Shown: positions 9,630-20,063, numbered from the stretch's first letter. The stretch: DNA of 60,287 nucleotides from an uncultured Bacteroidota bacterium (GCA_902536695.1 CACAYQ010000003.1:1-60287), one strand, 5' to 3'. Made by a program: numbers and translations. The notes: a model not told the origin generated them from the letters alone.

Positions 9630-10382
9630 ATGCGATATTTTTTTGAAATAGCATTCAATGGTAAACCTTATCACGGCTGGCAGATTCAAGAAAACGCGAT
9701 TACCGTTCAACAAATAGTTCAAGAAAAACTTCAACTTATTTACAAAAATGAAAAACCGATTGTTACTGGTTGTGGGAGGACAGATGCAGGTGTACATGCA
9801 GAACAGTTTTTTTTTCATGTGGATATTTCCACCATTGTAAACCTTGATAAGTGCTGTTTTCAAATAAATAATATGTTGCCGATTGAAATACAGTTAAAGA
9901 ATATATATCTTGTAAAAGATGATGCTCACGCCAGATTTGATGCCTTGAGCAGAACGTATGAATACCGTTTTACCACCCTTAAATCACCATTTAATACAGG
10001 ATTTGTAGCCTACATCTCTGGAAAAATCAATGTAAATAGCATGAACGAGTGCTGTGAAATGATTAAAGGTAAACATGATTTTACTTCGTTTAGTAAAACT
10101 CATACTGATGTAAATCACTTTTTCTGTGAGATTTTAGAGGCCGAATGGATTAAAAAAGATGAACAAATTATTTTCCGGGTGAAAGCCAACCGATTTTTGA
10201 GAAATATGGTTAGGGCATTAGTTGGAACGATGGTTTTGGTTGGAAAAGAAAAAATTTCTTCGTCTGATTTTGAAAAAATCTTGATGTCAAAGGATCGAAC
10301 TAATGCTGGTCCTTCTGCGAAAGCGCACGGATTGTTTCTAACGAATATCTCATATCCAAATCAGATTTATGTCAAAGAGTAA
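9630..10382 (+). CDS. truA: tRNA pseudouridine(38-40) synthase
   Basis: 250 aa. Catalytic aspartate Asp52 lies in the signature GCGRTDAGVHAEQ. LSRTYEYRF and RFLRNMVRALVGT are further TruA motifs. Modifies U38-U40 in the anticodon arm. Lies between cmk and the ABC exporter; its 3' end overlaps the exporter start by 14 nt. Confidence 0.96.
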   Translation: MRYFFEIAFNGKPYHGWQIQENAITVQQIVQEKLQLIYKNEKPIVTGCGRTDAGVHAEQFFFHVDISTIVNLDKCCFQINNMLPIEIQLKNIYLVKDDAHARFDALSRTYEYRFTTLKSPFNTGFVAYISGKINVNSMNECCEMIKGKHDFTSFSKTHTDVNHFFCEILEAEWIKKDEQIIFRVKANRFLRNMVRALVGTMVLVGKEKISSSDFEKILMSKDRTNAGPSAKAHGLFLTNISYPNQIYVKE

Positions 10383-12144
10383 AGTTTGGGATACACCTTT
10401 ATTTAAAAGGATCTTATGGGCTTCAAAACCTCATCGTTCGTTACTTATAAGGGGAATACTATTGACAGTTTTCCTTGCTTTATTATCGCCCGTTAAACCC
10501 TTTATTATTGGAAAGTTAGTAGGTGATTATGTGAGATTAGGGGATGAAAAGGGTTTATTAATAGGAACTATCTTAGTTATTGGTTTACTTGTCATTGAAT
10601 CTGTTTTTCTAATTGTGGTTTCCTACACTTCTAGCGATTTGGGTCAACGCGTAGTTAAAGATCTTAGAAACCGGTTATTTACGCATATAACTAAATTGAG
10701 ATTAAAATATTTTGATCAAAATCCTATTGGTATGCTTGTTACAAGATCGGTAAGTGATATGGAAACTATTGCTGAAATTTTTTCTCAAGGAATATTAGTA
10801 ATTATAGGTGATTTATTAAAACTATTCGGTGTTTTAATATTTATGTTTTACATCAATTGGAAATTGACACTTTTAGTGCTCATACCCATACCTTTATTAA
10901 TCGTAAGTACAAACATATTTAAGAGGGCTATTAAAAATTCTTTCCAAGAAGTTAGAAAACAAGTATCTTCTCTAAATTCATTTGTTCAAGAACACATTAC
11001 TGGTATGAATGTGGTTCAAATTTTTAGCAGAGAAAATGTAGAGGCAAAAAAATTCAATAAGATTAATCTAGCCCACAAAAAAGCTCACATAAAGGGCATT
11101 ATGGCCTATTCTGTTTTTTTTCCTGTTGTGGAGACGTTGAGTGCTTTATCCATTGCTATTTTAGTTATTTATAGCGTATGGTCAATTTCCTACGGAAACA
11201 CAGACTATGGTACTGTAACTACCGAAATGATGTCATTTATTTTATATGTCCATATGTTATTTAGACCGATTAGAATGTTAGCAGATCGATTTAATACCCT
11301 GCAAATGGGTATGGTAAGTTCGGCTAGGGTTTTTGATCTTCTTGATAATGATGAGATTATTCATCAATCGGGAAATAATCAACTGGAATCATTTAACGGA
11401 CAGATAAGCTTTAAAAATGTTCATTTCAGTTACGATGGACGATCAAAAGTTTTTGATGGCCTATCATTAGATGTTAGATCAGGAGAGACCATTGCTGTGG
11501 TTGGTCCGACAGGTGCAGGTAAAACTTCTCTAATTAATTTAATATCAAGATATTATGAATTTCAAGAAGGAGAAATATTATTAGATGGAATGGATATTAG
11601 ATCCATATCGCTTTCTTCTTTGCGTTCAAAAGTTGCAGTGGTTTTACAAGATGTATTTTTATTTAATACATCCGTACTAGAGAATATAACCCTAGGGAAA
11701 GAAGAAATTGAATTAGAGGAGGTTATAGAGGCTGCTAAAAAAGTGGGCGTACACGGTTTTATTTCTCAGCTTGACGGTAGTTATGAATTTCAAGTTAAAG
11801 AGAGAGGAGGTGTTCTTTCTTCTGGGCAAAGACAACTTATTTCATTTTTGAGGGCATACATTTGTAAGCCAGATCTATTGATTTTGGACGAAGCTACATC
11901 TTCTGTTGATTCTGGTGCTGAAGAGTTGATTCAAAAAGCTACCAAAGTAATAACGAAGGACAGAACTTCTATTATTATTGCACATCGCTTATCAACTATT
12001 AAAAATGCAGATAGAATATTAGTTATTGATAGGGGTAAGATTATCGAAGAGGGCAACCATAATACATTAATTCAAAAGAAAGGTCATTATTTTGATCTTT
12101 ATGAGAATCAATTTCTAAAGGAAGAATCTATACTGCCGTCTTAG
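10369..12144 (+). CDS. ABC exporter, MsbA/multidrug type (half transporter)
   Basis: 591 aa with a fused six-helix transmembrane domain (about residues 20-310) and an ATPase domain. Walker A GPTGAGKTS (379-387), signature LSSGQRQ (483-489), Walker B LLILDEATSSVD (503-514), H-loop IIIAHRLST. Likely a homodimeric lipid or drug exporter in the inner membrane. Overlaps truA by 14 nt (translational coupling) and overlaps the convergent uvrA stop by 4 nt. Confidence 0.92.
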   Translation: MSKSKVWDTPLFKRILWASKPHRSLLIRGILLTVFLALLSPVKPFIIGKLVGDYVRLGDEKGLLIGTILVIGLLVIESVFLIVVSYTSSDLGQRVVKDLRNRLFTHITKLRLKYFDQNPIGMLVTRSVSDMETIAEIFSQGILVIIGDLLKLFGVLIFMFYINWKLTLLVLIPIPLLIVSTNIFKRAIKNSFQEVRKQVSSLNSFVQEHITGMNVVQIFSRENVEAKKFNKINLAHKKAHIKGIMAYSVFFPVVETLSALSIAILVIYSVWSISYGNTDYGTVTTEMMSFILYVHMLFRPIRMLADRFNTLQMGMVSSARVFDLLDNDEIIHQSGNNQLESFNGQISFKNVHFSYDGRSKVFDGLSLDVRSGETIAVVGPTGAGKTSLINLISRYYEFQEGEILLDGMDIRSISLSSLRSKVAVVLQDVFLFNTSVLENITLGKEEIELEEVIEAAKKVGVHGFISQLDGSYEFQVKERGGVLSSGQRQLISFLRAYICKPDLLILDEATSSVDSGAEELIQKATKVITKDRTSIIIAHRLSTIKNADRILVIDRGKIIEEGNHNTLIQKKGHYFDLYENQFLKEESILPS

Positions 12145-14918
12145 ATGTATTTCTTAAGATGTTCTTTGGTGTAGGATTGGATATTGCTTTTTACCATATT
12201 TTCAGGTGTGCCTTGAAAATTTAAATTACCTCCCTCATCGCCTCCTTCAGGGCCAAGGTCAATAATCCAATCTGCTGTTTTAATAATATCCATATGATGC
12301 TCGATGATTATGACATGGTGGCCAATATTGATGAGATTTTGTAGTGATTTAATGAGTTTGTTCACATCGTGAAAATGAAGTCCTGTGGTAGGTTCGTCAA
12401 ATATGAAAAGTTTTCTTTGTGTGGTTTTTTTACTGGTTAAGAAAGAGGCTAATTTTATTCGTTGTGCTTCACCACCACTCAAAGTATTGGAAGATTGACC
12501 AAGTTGAACATATTCTAAACCGACATCGTTCAGCGCTTCAATTTTCGATTTTATTTTTTTGCAATAGGTGTCGTTTTCATCAAAAAATGATAAACTTTCC
12601 TCCACAGTCATTTCTAGGATTTCAGCTATATTTTTATTTTTAAACTTTACTTCAAGTACTTCTTCCTTAAAACGCTTTCCATTGCAATCTTCGCATGTTA
12701 AATGAACATCTGCCATAAATTGCATGGAAATGGTTATTTGTCCTTCTCCTTGGCATTTTTCGCATCTGCCACCGTCTACATTAAAGCTGAAAAACCCTGG
12801 CTTGAAACCATTTATTTTTGCATGCTGTTGTCGAGCAAATAATTGCCTGATGTCATCATAGCCTTTAATGTAAGTTATAGGGTTTGACCTTGAACTTTTT
12901 CCAATAGGGTTTTGATCTACAAATTCCACACTGTCTATTAAGTTATGATCCACCTTAACACTTTTAGCATGGACAGGTTGTTTTATGCCTGTAATGAAAA
13001 ATCGTTCAAAATATTTGAACAGAATTTCGCCTACTAAAGTTGATTTTCCACTTCCGCTGACACCTGTAACCACACAAAAAGCACCCAATGGGAATGAGAC
13101 ATCTATATTTTTTAAATTGTGCAAAAATGCTCCTTTGACTTTTATAAAATCTTTAGCTTTTCTTCTAAATTTTGGTAATTCAATGTTTAATTGTTGGGTG
13201 AGGTACTTTGCTGTTAAGCTATCTTTTGAAGCAATCAGTTTTTGGTGATTACCTTTAAAAACTATCTCTCCACCATTTCTTCCTGCTCCTGGGCCAATGT
13301 CAATAATTTCATCAGCAGACATCATCATATCTTCATCATGTTCAACAACAATCACAGAGTTACCAATGTCTCGTAATTTCTTTAATACTTCAATTAGTTG
13401 TAAACTATCTCTTGGATGTAATCCTATTGAGGGTTCATCAAGGATATACATGGAGCCAATTAATGAACTTCCTATAGATGTAGCTAGGTTAATTCGTTGG
13501 GATTCACCTCCTGAAAGTGTATTGGTGGGTCTGCTTAACGTAAGGTAATTTAATCCTACATCACTTAAATACTTTAGTCTAGATTTTATTTCAGTTATTA
13601 ATCGATTAGCTATTTGAAATTCTTCTTTTTCAAGTGATATGGAATTAAAAAATAATAGTGCATCTTTAATGCTAAGAGCGTTGATTTCGCTGATGGATTT
13701 CCCATCCACTTTAACATAATTTGCATCTTTTCTTAATCGATTTCCATTACAGGAAGTACACATCGTTTTGCCTCTGTAACGAGCTAGCATTACCCTGAAT
13801 TGAATTTTATACGTTTTTTGTTCTAAGTATTTGAAAAAGGCATTTAACCCCTTGAAATATTGATTCCCTTCCCATATCAATGACTTATTTTCATCACTTA
13901 ATTCAAAATATGGATCATGAACGGGGAAATTGAAATGATGTGCGTTTTGAATGAGCTTGTTTTTCCATCTACTCATTTTTTCGCCCTTCCAGCATGTTAT
14001 GGCGTCTTCATAAATACTCAAACTGGGGTTAGGGATTACTAAATTAGGGTCAATACCAATTATTTTACCAAAACCTTCACAAGTTTTACAAGCTCCAAAG
14101 GGATTATTGAAGGAGAAAAAATCCAAAGAGGGCTCTTGAAAGATTAGACCATCCTTTTCAAACAGGTTATTAAAATCTTTTTCTACAGCTTCATTAGTAT
14201 TGAAATAAATGATTTTACAGCGTCCTTTCCCCTCGTGAAATGCCATTTCTAAAGACTCACTTATTCTGGATTGGTTTTCGTCAGAAGAATCATTTGTTAT
14301 ACGATCAATAATCAACAAATCATCTTTTTCTACTCCTTCCTTTTCAATAGATATAATTTTATTTTTTTTCCATTTTTTACTGAACCCTTGCTGTAAATAA
14401 ATATTAGCTTGATCTGTATTTAATCTTCCTTTAGGAATTTGGATAGGGGAGCAAATCAAAATTTTTGTTTTCTCAGGAAGTTGAAGTATCCAGTTTAGAA
14501 CATCTTCGGGAAAATCTTTAGTAACTTGTTCTTGACTAACCGGAGAAATGGTCTTTCCTATACGAGCAAATAACAATTTGAGAAAGTCATGAATTTCGGT
14601 AGTTGTACCTACAGTACTTCTCGGATTAGATGAATTTACTTTTTGTTCAATAGCTATTGCAGGCGAAATTCCTTTGATATCGTCCACATCAGGTTTTTCA
14701 ATTCTTCCTAGAAACAATCGAGCATAAGCGCTCAAACTCTCGATGTATCTCCTGTGTCCTTCGGCATATAATGTATCAAAGGCTAAAGAGGATTTTCCTG
14801 ACCCAGATACTCCAGTAATAACCGTTAACTTATTTCTTGGTATGGATACATTAATGTTTTTTAGGTTATGTACTCTTGCCCCTTTAATTTCTATGTGCTC
14901 TCTCTTTTCTTTACTCAA
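12141..14918 (-). CDS. uvrA: Excinuclease ABC subunit A
   Basis: Damage-recognition ATPase of nucleotide excision repair, 925 aa. Two ABC modules, each with GVSGSGKS (first near residue 36), signature LSGGESQR and LSGGEAQR, and Walker B YILDEPS and FIFDEPT. Zinc-finger CxxC pairs are visible: CKTCEGFG/CTSCNGNR and CEKCQGEG/CEDCNGKR. Complete. Start chosen at MSKEKREHIEIKGARVHNL, the usual family N-terminus. Confidence 0.97.
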   Translation of the reverse strand: MSKEKREHIEIKGARVHNLKNINVSIPRNKLTVITGVSGSGKSSLAFDTLYAEGHRRYIESLSAYARLFLGRIEKPDVDDIKGISPAIAIEQKVNSSNPRSTVGTTTEIHDFLKLLFARIGKTISPVSQEQVTKDFPEDVLNWILQLPEKTKILICSPIQIPKGRLNTDQANIYLQQGFSKKWKKNKIISIEKEGVEKDDLLIIDRITNDSSDENQSRISESLEMAFHEGKGRCKIIYFNTNEAVEKDFNNLFEKDGLIFQEPSLDFFSFNNPFGACKTCEGFGKIIGIDPNLVIPNPSLSIYEDAITCWKGEKMSRWKNKLIQNAHHFNFPVHDPYFELSDENKSLIWEGNQYFKGLNAFFKYLEQKTYKIQFRVMLARYRGKTMCTSCNGNRLRKDANYVKVDGKSISEINALSIKDALLFFNSISLEKEEFQIANRLITEIKSRLKYLSDVGLNYLTLSRPTNTLSGGESQRINLATSIGSSLIGSMYILDEPSIGLHPRDSLQLIEVLKKLRDIGNSVIVVEHDEDMMMSADEIIDIGPGAGRNGGEIVFKGNHQKLIASKDSLTAKYLTQQLNIELPKFRRKAKDFIKVKGAFLHNLKNIDVSFPLGAFCVVTGVSGSGKSTLVGEILFKYFERFFITGIKQPVHAKSVKVDHNLIDSVEFVDQNPIGKSSRSNPITYIKGYDDIRQLFARQQHAKINGFKPGFFSFNVDGGRCEKCQGEGQITISMQFMADVHLTCEDCNGKRFKEEVLEVKFKNKNIAEILEMTVEESLSFFDENDTYCKKIKSKIEALNDVGLEYVQLGQSSNTLSGGEAQRIKLASFLTSKKTTQRKLFIFDEPTTGLHFHDVNKLIKSLQNLINIGHHVIIIEHHMDIIKTADWIIDLGPEGGDEGGNLNFQGTPENMVKSNIQSYTKEHLKKYI

Positions 14919-14977
14919 AACTAATTTAACAGGTGACTAAATTAACAGAATTGCTTTCAGTTATGAATTTTGTTTCT

Positions 14978-14985
14978 TATATTTG
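14978..14985 (+). promoter_or_regulatory. Candidate -7 box for ECF sigma gene
   Basis: TATATTTG, an exact TAnnTTTG match, 66 nt before the ATG at 15052. Confidence 0.35.
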
Positions 14986-15051
14986 AATCAAATTTAAATC
15001 ATCGCCTATACAACAATTCTACTTCAACCTTTATTAATTAAAACGTAGAAT

Positions 15052-15645
15052 ATGTATGCTTCAAAAAGCGATGAGTTTCTCATTCTTCAATTTAAATCTG
15101 GTAATGATAGTGCATTTGACGTGCTATTGTCTCGCTACCAAACCAAAGTATTTTCTTATATAATGCAATTAGTTAAGGACTATGATTTAGCTAATGATGT
15201 TTTTCAAGAAGTATTTATAAAAGTAGTTATTAACCTAAAAAAAGAGTCCTACCACCACGAAGGTAAGCTGCTTTCCTGGATTCTTAGAATTGCACATAAT
15301 CAAGTAATAGATCATTTTAGAAAGTCAGCAAAGATGCCTATTGCCGGTAGAACTACAGCTAATCCAGATTTTGATATTTTTAGCGTGATTAAATTGGAAG
15401 AAAGTTCAGTTGAAGACGTGATGATAAATGAGCAAATACTAAAAGAAGTTCGTTATTTAATTGAGGAATTACCTCAAGATCAAAAAGAAGTGGTTAAAAT
15501 GCGATTTTTCATGAAAATGAGTTTCAAAGAAATATCAGAAAAAACCAATGTAAGTATCAATACCTCTTTGGGTAGAATGAGATATGCATTGATTAATCTT
15601 AGAAAACTCATAAACGAAAAGGATTTAGTATTAACAAATTATTGA
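15052..15645 (+). CDS. ECF-family RNA polymerase sigma factor
   Basis: 197 aa. Sigma region 2 (FDVLLSRYQTKVFSYIMQLVKDYDLANDVFQEVFIKV split over residues 18-55) and region 4 (ELPQDQKEVVKMRFFMKMSFKEISE, HTH near 140-180 with SINTSLGRMRYAL). There is no adjacent FecR-type anti-sigma; the only neighbour is a 46-residue reading frame downstream. Confidence 0.9.
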   Translation: MYASKSDEFLILQFKSGNDSAFDVLLSRYQTKVFSYIMQLVKDYDLANDVFQEVFIKVVINLKKESYHHEGKLLSWILRIAHNQVIDHFRKSAKMPIAGRTTANPDFDIFSVIKLEESSVEDVMINEQILKEVRYLIEELPQDQKEVVKMRFFMKMSFKEISEKTNVSINTSLGRMRYALINLRKLINEKDLVLTNY

Positions 15646-15706
15646 ATTAGTAACAATAAGTAGGAATCATTCTCGTTCTTAGTTAAAACAACTAAAAGCC
15701 TATGGT

Positions 15707-15847
15707 ATGAATTCTACTAAAAATGTTACAATTAAAAAAAATAAGCCTAATAGTGAAGTGCTCTTTTCCATTAGGTCATTTGCAAGAGCATATCAAAACA
15801 GCACTTCAAAAAAATATGTGAAATCTATTGCTTGGGTTGAAAATTAA
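15707..15847 (+). CDS. Small basic protein, 46 aa, downstream of ECF sigma
   Basis: ATG at 15707 opens a 46-codon frame encoding a Lys/Ser-rich protein (KNKPNSEVLFSIRSFARAY in the middle). It starts 61 nt after the ECF sigma stop and its end overlaps the convergent dehydrogenase stop by 4 nt. Small proteins in this position after ECF sigma genes occur in flavobacteria, so it may be a conserved companion. The claim rests on the open frame and position alone. Confidence 0.5.
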   Translation: MNSTKNVTIKKNKPNSEVLFSIRSFARAYQNSTSKKYVKSIAWVEN

Positions 15848-16734
15848 GCCTTGAAATTATCTGAAACAATGAGTTCTTTAGTTCCATGGCTCCAATTGTA
15901 AAATCCTTCGCCTGATTTAACACCTAATTTCCCTGCAGTGACCATATTCACTAACAGTGGACATGGTGCATATTTAGGATTCCCGAAACCATCCTGAAGA
16001 ACTTTAAGTATGGCTAGACATACATCTAGTCCTATGAAATCAGCTAATTGTAGAGGCCCCATTGGGTGTGCCATTCCGAGTTTCATTACGGTATCAATCT
16101 CTTCCACACCTGCTACACCTTCATGAAGGGTAATAATTGCTTCATTGATCATGGGCATCAAAATTTTATTAGCCACAAAACCTGGAAAATCGTTTACCTC
16201 AACTGGAACTTTTCCAATTATTTTAGATAGTTCCATTATGGTTTGAAGCGTTTCATTTGATGTAGAATAGCCTTTTATTACTTCAACCAATTTCATTACG
16301 GGTACAGGGTTCATAAAATGCATTCCAATAACCTTATCGGCTCTTTTTGTTACCGCTGCAATTTTGGTTATGGAAATAGAAGAAGTATTGGTAGATAAAA
16401 TGCAATTTGCAGGCGCAAACTGATCCATTTGTTTGAAAATAGACAGCTTTATATCCATGTTTTCTGTGGCTGCTTCCACTACAAGATCGGCATCAGATAC
16501 TCCTTCTTTTAGATTGGTAATTTTATGAAGATTTGAGAGTGTTTTTTCTTTGGTTTCTGTTGTAATTTTTTCTTTAGAAAGCATTCTATCTAGATTTTTT
16601 TCAATTGTTTTGAATGCCTTGTCCAGTGCTTCAGTTGAAATATCAATAAGATTTACCTTATAACCATTTTGAGCGAATACATGTGCAATCCCATTTCCCA
16701 TTGTACCGGCTCCAATTACAGCAATATTTTCCAT
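15844..16734 (-). CDS. 3-hydroxybutyryl-CoA dehydrogenase
   Basis: 296 aa, single-function short form. NAD-binding GAGTMGNGIAHVFAQNGY near the N-terminus, the 3HCDH signature region VEVNDFPGFVANKI, and MHFMNPVPVMKLVEVI with the catalytic His. Oxidises (S)-3-hydroxyacyl-CoA in fatty acid or butanoate metabolism. 34 nt downstream of the sugar transferase gene. Confidence 0.93.
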   Translation of the reverse strand: MENIAVIGAGTMGNGIAHVFAQNGYKVNLIDISTEALDKAFKTIEKNLDRMLSKEKITTETKEKTLSNLHKITNLKEGVSDADLVVEAATENMDIKLSIFKQMDQFAPANCILSTNTSSISITKIAAVTKRADKVIGMHFMNPVPVMKLVEVIKGYSTSNETLQTIMELSKIIGKVPVEVNDFPGFVANKILMPMINEAIITLHEGVAGVEEIDTVMKLGMAHPMGPLQLADFIGLDVCLAILKVLQDGFGNPKYAPCPLLVNMVTAGKLGVKSGEGFYNWSHGTKELIVSDNFKA

Positions 16735-16768
16735 AAATTTTTTTCGGCAAATATAGGATACTTTTTAA

Positions 16769-18166
16769 CTATTTGCCATCTCCTTTGATCATTATAATAG
16801 CAGTGTAAAAAAGGATTTTTACATCTAGAGATAACGACATGTTTTCTACATATAACAGATCAAATTTTAATCTAGCTACCATTTCATCTACATTTTCTGC
16901 GTAGCCAAATTTTATTTGTCCCCAACTGGTAATTCCAGGTTTCACTTTTAATACGTGTTTGTAATGAGGCGCCTTCGCTACAATTTTTTCGATGTAATAT
17001 TCGCGCTCAGGTCTTGGTCCTACTATAGCCATATCTCCTTTGATTACATTGAAAAACTGGGGAGTTTCGTCTAAACGTGTTTTACGCATAAATTTTCCAA
17101 TAGCAGTAATTCTTGGATCATTTTGACTAGAAAGTTGAGGTCCGTCTTTTTCAGCTTCTGTTATCATAGATCTGAATTTGAAAATCCAAAAAGGGTTTCC
17201 ATACAGACCAATTCGTTTCTGTTTAAAGATAATGGGGCCTTTTGACCCTGTTTTAATAAGAAAAGAAAGTAGTATAAAAACTGGAAGTAAAATCAGAATA
17301 GCTAGGATCGATAAAAGAACATCCACAATTCTCTTCGTTATCTTTTCCCAAGGACTTAATATTTCTGGATTAACTGAAATTAATAAAGCTCCAAAGATGG
17401 AACTCATTTTAACAGAACCAGTTAAAATGTTATACATATCTGCTATTACTTTTATGCTTACGTTAAGATCTGCTACATCATTTATGATATTATTTATTTT
17501 CTCATGTTCCTTTGGCTCTGTAGCAATGATAACTTCTTCAATTCCATTGCTTTGAATGACGTTCTTAAGCGCTTCGTAATCTCCAAGTTTTTTTAGGCCG
17601 GTATCCAACATCATATCAGGCCCACCATTAGTTGAGATATATCCCTTGAAAAAATAGCCTGAAGATTTTTTTAGGTTCTGTATTTCCAATAACGTTTCCT
17701 TTGCTTTGTTTCTACTTCCAATAATTAACGTATTAAATCCGATGAATCCATTGTGGACTTTTCTTACGATATTTGTCGTGATAATAATTCTAGGGATAAA
17801 GGTCAAAGTGGTGTGGAGCACTATCAATGCTAAAATGAGGTTATAATAGTCCTGATACGAATTGATTTGGTCATCCAGTAGAAAAGCAAAAAAGATTAAG
17901 ATAATACCTAAAAAGGATTGAGATAGAGTTTGTGTAATTTCTTTTATTCTGTACTTTTTATAAACGGATTTATATTGACCCATTGCAGCATAAATGAATA
18001 GCCAGAAAATGGATAATAGAATGGTGCTTAATACGAGCTTTTGATTTATTTCAAAAGGATACTCCTCTATGTATGTTTTTCTAAAAAAATTAAAACAGAC
18101 CCATGATGTGGAGGCTGTAACCCAGTCAAAAATTAGAAATACTATCCAAAAGTATTTTTTTTTCAT
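16769..18166 (-). CDS. Polyprenyl glycosylphosphotransferase (initiating sugar transferase)
   Basis: 465 aa. About four N-terminal membrane helices, a CoA-binding-like central domain, a fifth helix (VLLSILAILILLPVFILL) and the C-terminal bacterial sugar transferase domain with FKFRSMITEAEKDG, DETPQFFNVIKGDMAIVGPRPERE. Starts exopolysaccharide or lipid-linked glycan synthesis by moving a sugar phosphate to undecaprenyl phosphate. Overlaps the upstream lipoprotein stop by 4 nt. Confidence 0.92.
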   Translation of the reverse strand: MKKKYFWIVFLIFDWVTASTSWVCFNFFRKTYIEEYPFEINQKLVLSTILLSIFWLFIYAAMGQYKSVYKKYRIKEITQTLSQSFLGIILIFFAFLLDDQINSYQDYYNLILALIVLHTTLTFIPRIIITTNIVRKVHNGFIGFNTLIIGSRNKAKETLLEIQNLKKSSGYFFKGYISTNGGPDMMLDTGLKKLGDYEALKNVIQSNGIEEVIIATEPKEHEKINNIINDVADLNVSIKVIADMYNILTGSVKMSSIFGALLISVNPEILSPWEKITKRIVDVLLSILAILILLPVFILLSFLIKTGSKGPIIFKQKRIGLYGNPFWIFKFRSMITEAEKDGPQLSSQNDPRITAIGKFMRKTRLDETPQFFNVIKGDMAIVGPRPEREYYIEKIVAKAPHYKHVLKVKPGITSWGQIKFGYAENVDEMVARLKFDLLYVENMSLSLDVKILFYTAIIMIKGDGK

Positions 18167-19047
18167 GGTCTAAAAATCACTTTTATATTGTCCAGTCTAA
18201 CCCGGATATCGTCTTGCTGATCAGTGTTTTGAATTCTAAAGTAGAGGTCAAATTCTGTTGCGCTAGGAAAAAAGTTGGTGGCATCAGGAATGTACAAATA
18301 GGTTTTATTCCACACTACTGTATCTAAAAAATCATAAGTAGGGATGAAGGTAATTAGAGGTTGTCTTACATAAGATGGTATAAAATTGTCTTTGTGAAGG
18401 ATACCTACTTCAAACGGGTAGTTATTAGCATAGTTTATTTCCATAAATGCAGGTACATTTATATTTTTAGGAAACTGATTGAATTCCAATTCATTTGTCC
18501 TCATTTCAAATATTTCTTGATTTGAACTTAACGCGATTTCACCTATGTTAGAACCATCAAATAAAATATCTGCTGGCTGATCTATAATCACTAAATCAGT
18601 GTCAGAAATGATGAAGGTTTCAAATTTAGATTGTGGGTCTTCGAAATCTTCTAGCCAAATGTAAAGTTGTTCTTCATACTCAGTTTCGGGGTATAACCAT
18701 ATAATGCTATCTGGTATTAGATTTACATCTAAAATGTAAGGTTTGTAAAAAGGATACTTGGTTCTATCTACAGAAATGCCATTTTGTTTTATTCCAGGGT
18801 GAAGTTTTAAGGCATGATTGCCTTCAAAGTGAAGTGGGATGGTGTTAGGTAATTCATATACTCCTGCAAGGTTCCCGTCAACATAAACCCATACGTCTGT
18901 AATTTTTTCACTAGCAGACCCCTGACTACTGTGTGTTATATCAAAATCAAATTCTTCTACGTGAATAAAGGAGGGTATTTTTTCAGGTCTATCAAAAGTC
19001 TCGCAGCTCCAGAACAAAAAAATGAATATAACCCAACTATGCTTCAT
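18163..19047 (-). CDS. Lipoprotein of unknown function
   Basis: 294 aa. Short hydrophobic N-terminus with a lipobox LFWSC at residues 11-15. The remainder is beta-rich and I recognise no domain. It sits between the Gfo/Idh/MocA dehydrogenase and the sugar transferase, overlapping the latter by 4 nt, so it is co-transcribed with them and may act in surface polysaccharide work. Confidence 0.7.
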   Translation of the reverse strand: MKHSWVIFIFLFWSCETFDRPEKIPSFIHVEEFDFDITHSSQGSASEKITDVWVYVDGNLAGVYELPNTIPLHFEGNHALKLHPGIKQNGISVDRTKYPFYKPYILDVNLIPDSIIWLYPETEYEEQLYIWLEDFEDPQSKFETFIISDTDLVIIDQPADILFDGSNIGEIALSSNQEIFEMRTNELEFNQFPKNINVPAFMEINYANNYPFEVGILHKDNFIPSYVRQPLITFIPTYDFLDTVVWNKTYLYIPDATNFFPSATEFDLYFRIQNTDQQDDIRVRLDNIKVIFRP

Positions 19048-19091
19048 TAAAAATTGAACGCGAAAATATCAAATTTATTATGATTTCGAGG

Positions 19092-20063
19092 TTAATTTTG
19101 ACCTACTGTGATTTGTTCTGAAATTTCAATAGCTAACTGCAATACTTTTTGTGCTGATAGGAGATCAACTTCTGGGCTTTTATTTTGATGTATTGAATTC
19201 ACAAAAGATTTTAATTCTTCTTCAATGGGATTAGTTTCTGAAGATTTTTCAGTTTGCATCACAACTTTTTTCTTTCCTTTCGGGCCCAAATCAATGATCG
19301 GGACAAATGGTTCTGGTTCCTTTAGTTCTTCTAGGCAAATTAATTCAAATTGTTTATTCAAAAAATCTACCGATATGTAAGAGTCTTTTTGAAAAAAGCG
19401 AGATTTCCTCATATTTTTAAGGGACATTCTACTGGCCGTTAAGTTGGCAACACACCCATTTAAGAATTCAATTCTTGCATTCGCTATATCTGGTGTGTCG
19501 CTTAGTACCGAAACACCGCTAGCATGAATACTTTTAATGGGAGAATTAACGACATGTAAAAGAATGTCTAAATCATGAATCATAAGATCTAATACAACAG
19601 ATACGTCTGTTCCTCTAGGGTTAAATTGAGCAAGTCTATGGGTTTCGATAAACTTAGGCTTGGAAATTTCTTTTGATGCTTTTTTGAAAGCAGGATTAAA
19701 CCTTTCAACGTGACCAACTTGGGCTTTTACATGATGCTTATTGGCTAGCTTAATTAGATTTTTTACTTCTGAAATGGTGTGAGTAACAGGCTTTTCAATA
19801 AAAACATGTTTTCCGTTCACTATCGCTTGTTGTGCACAATAATAGTGGGAGAGTGTTGGCGTGACAATATCCACAATATCGCAAACTTTTATTAAATCAT
19901 CTAGACTTTCAAACGATTTTACATCAAGAGAAGTGGTAACCTGCTTACTTACATCATCATTGATGTCATAGAACCCCATTAAATCTACAAATGAGGATTC
20001 CTTTAAAATTTTAAGATGAATTTTCCCTAGATGACCAGCTCCTACGACTCCAATTTTTAGCAT
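19092..20063 (-). CDS. Gfo/Idh/MocA-family oxidoreductase
   Basis: 323 aa. N-terminal Rossmann domain GVVGAGHLGKIHLKIL (residues 5-20) and the family motif HVFIEKPVTHT. Acts on a sugar or sugar-nucleotide with NAD(P). First gene of the cluster with the lipoprotein and initiating sugar transferase, consistent with nucleotide-sugar modification. Confidence 0.88.
   Translation of the reverse strand: MLKIGVVGAGHLGKIHLKILKESSFVDLMGFYDINDDVSKQVTTSLDVKSFESLDDLIKVCDIVDIVTPTLSHYYCAQQAIVNGKHVFIEKPVTHTISEVKNLIKLANKHHVKAQVGHVERFNPAFKKASKEISKPKFIETHRLAQFNPRGTDVSVVLDLMIHDLDILLHVVNSPIKSIHASGVSVLSDTPDIANARIEFLNGCVANLTASRMSLKNMRKSRFFQKDSYISVDFLNKQFELICLEELKEPEPFVPIIDLGPKGKKKVVMQTEKSSETNPIEEELKSFVNSIHQNKSPEVDLLSAQKVLQLAIEISEQITVGQN

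Noticed and set aside
12419-14940. Several plus-strand open frames over uvrA
   Set aside because: Shadows of the strongly supported uvrA frame.
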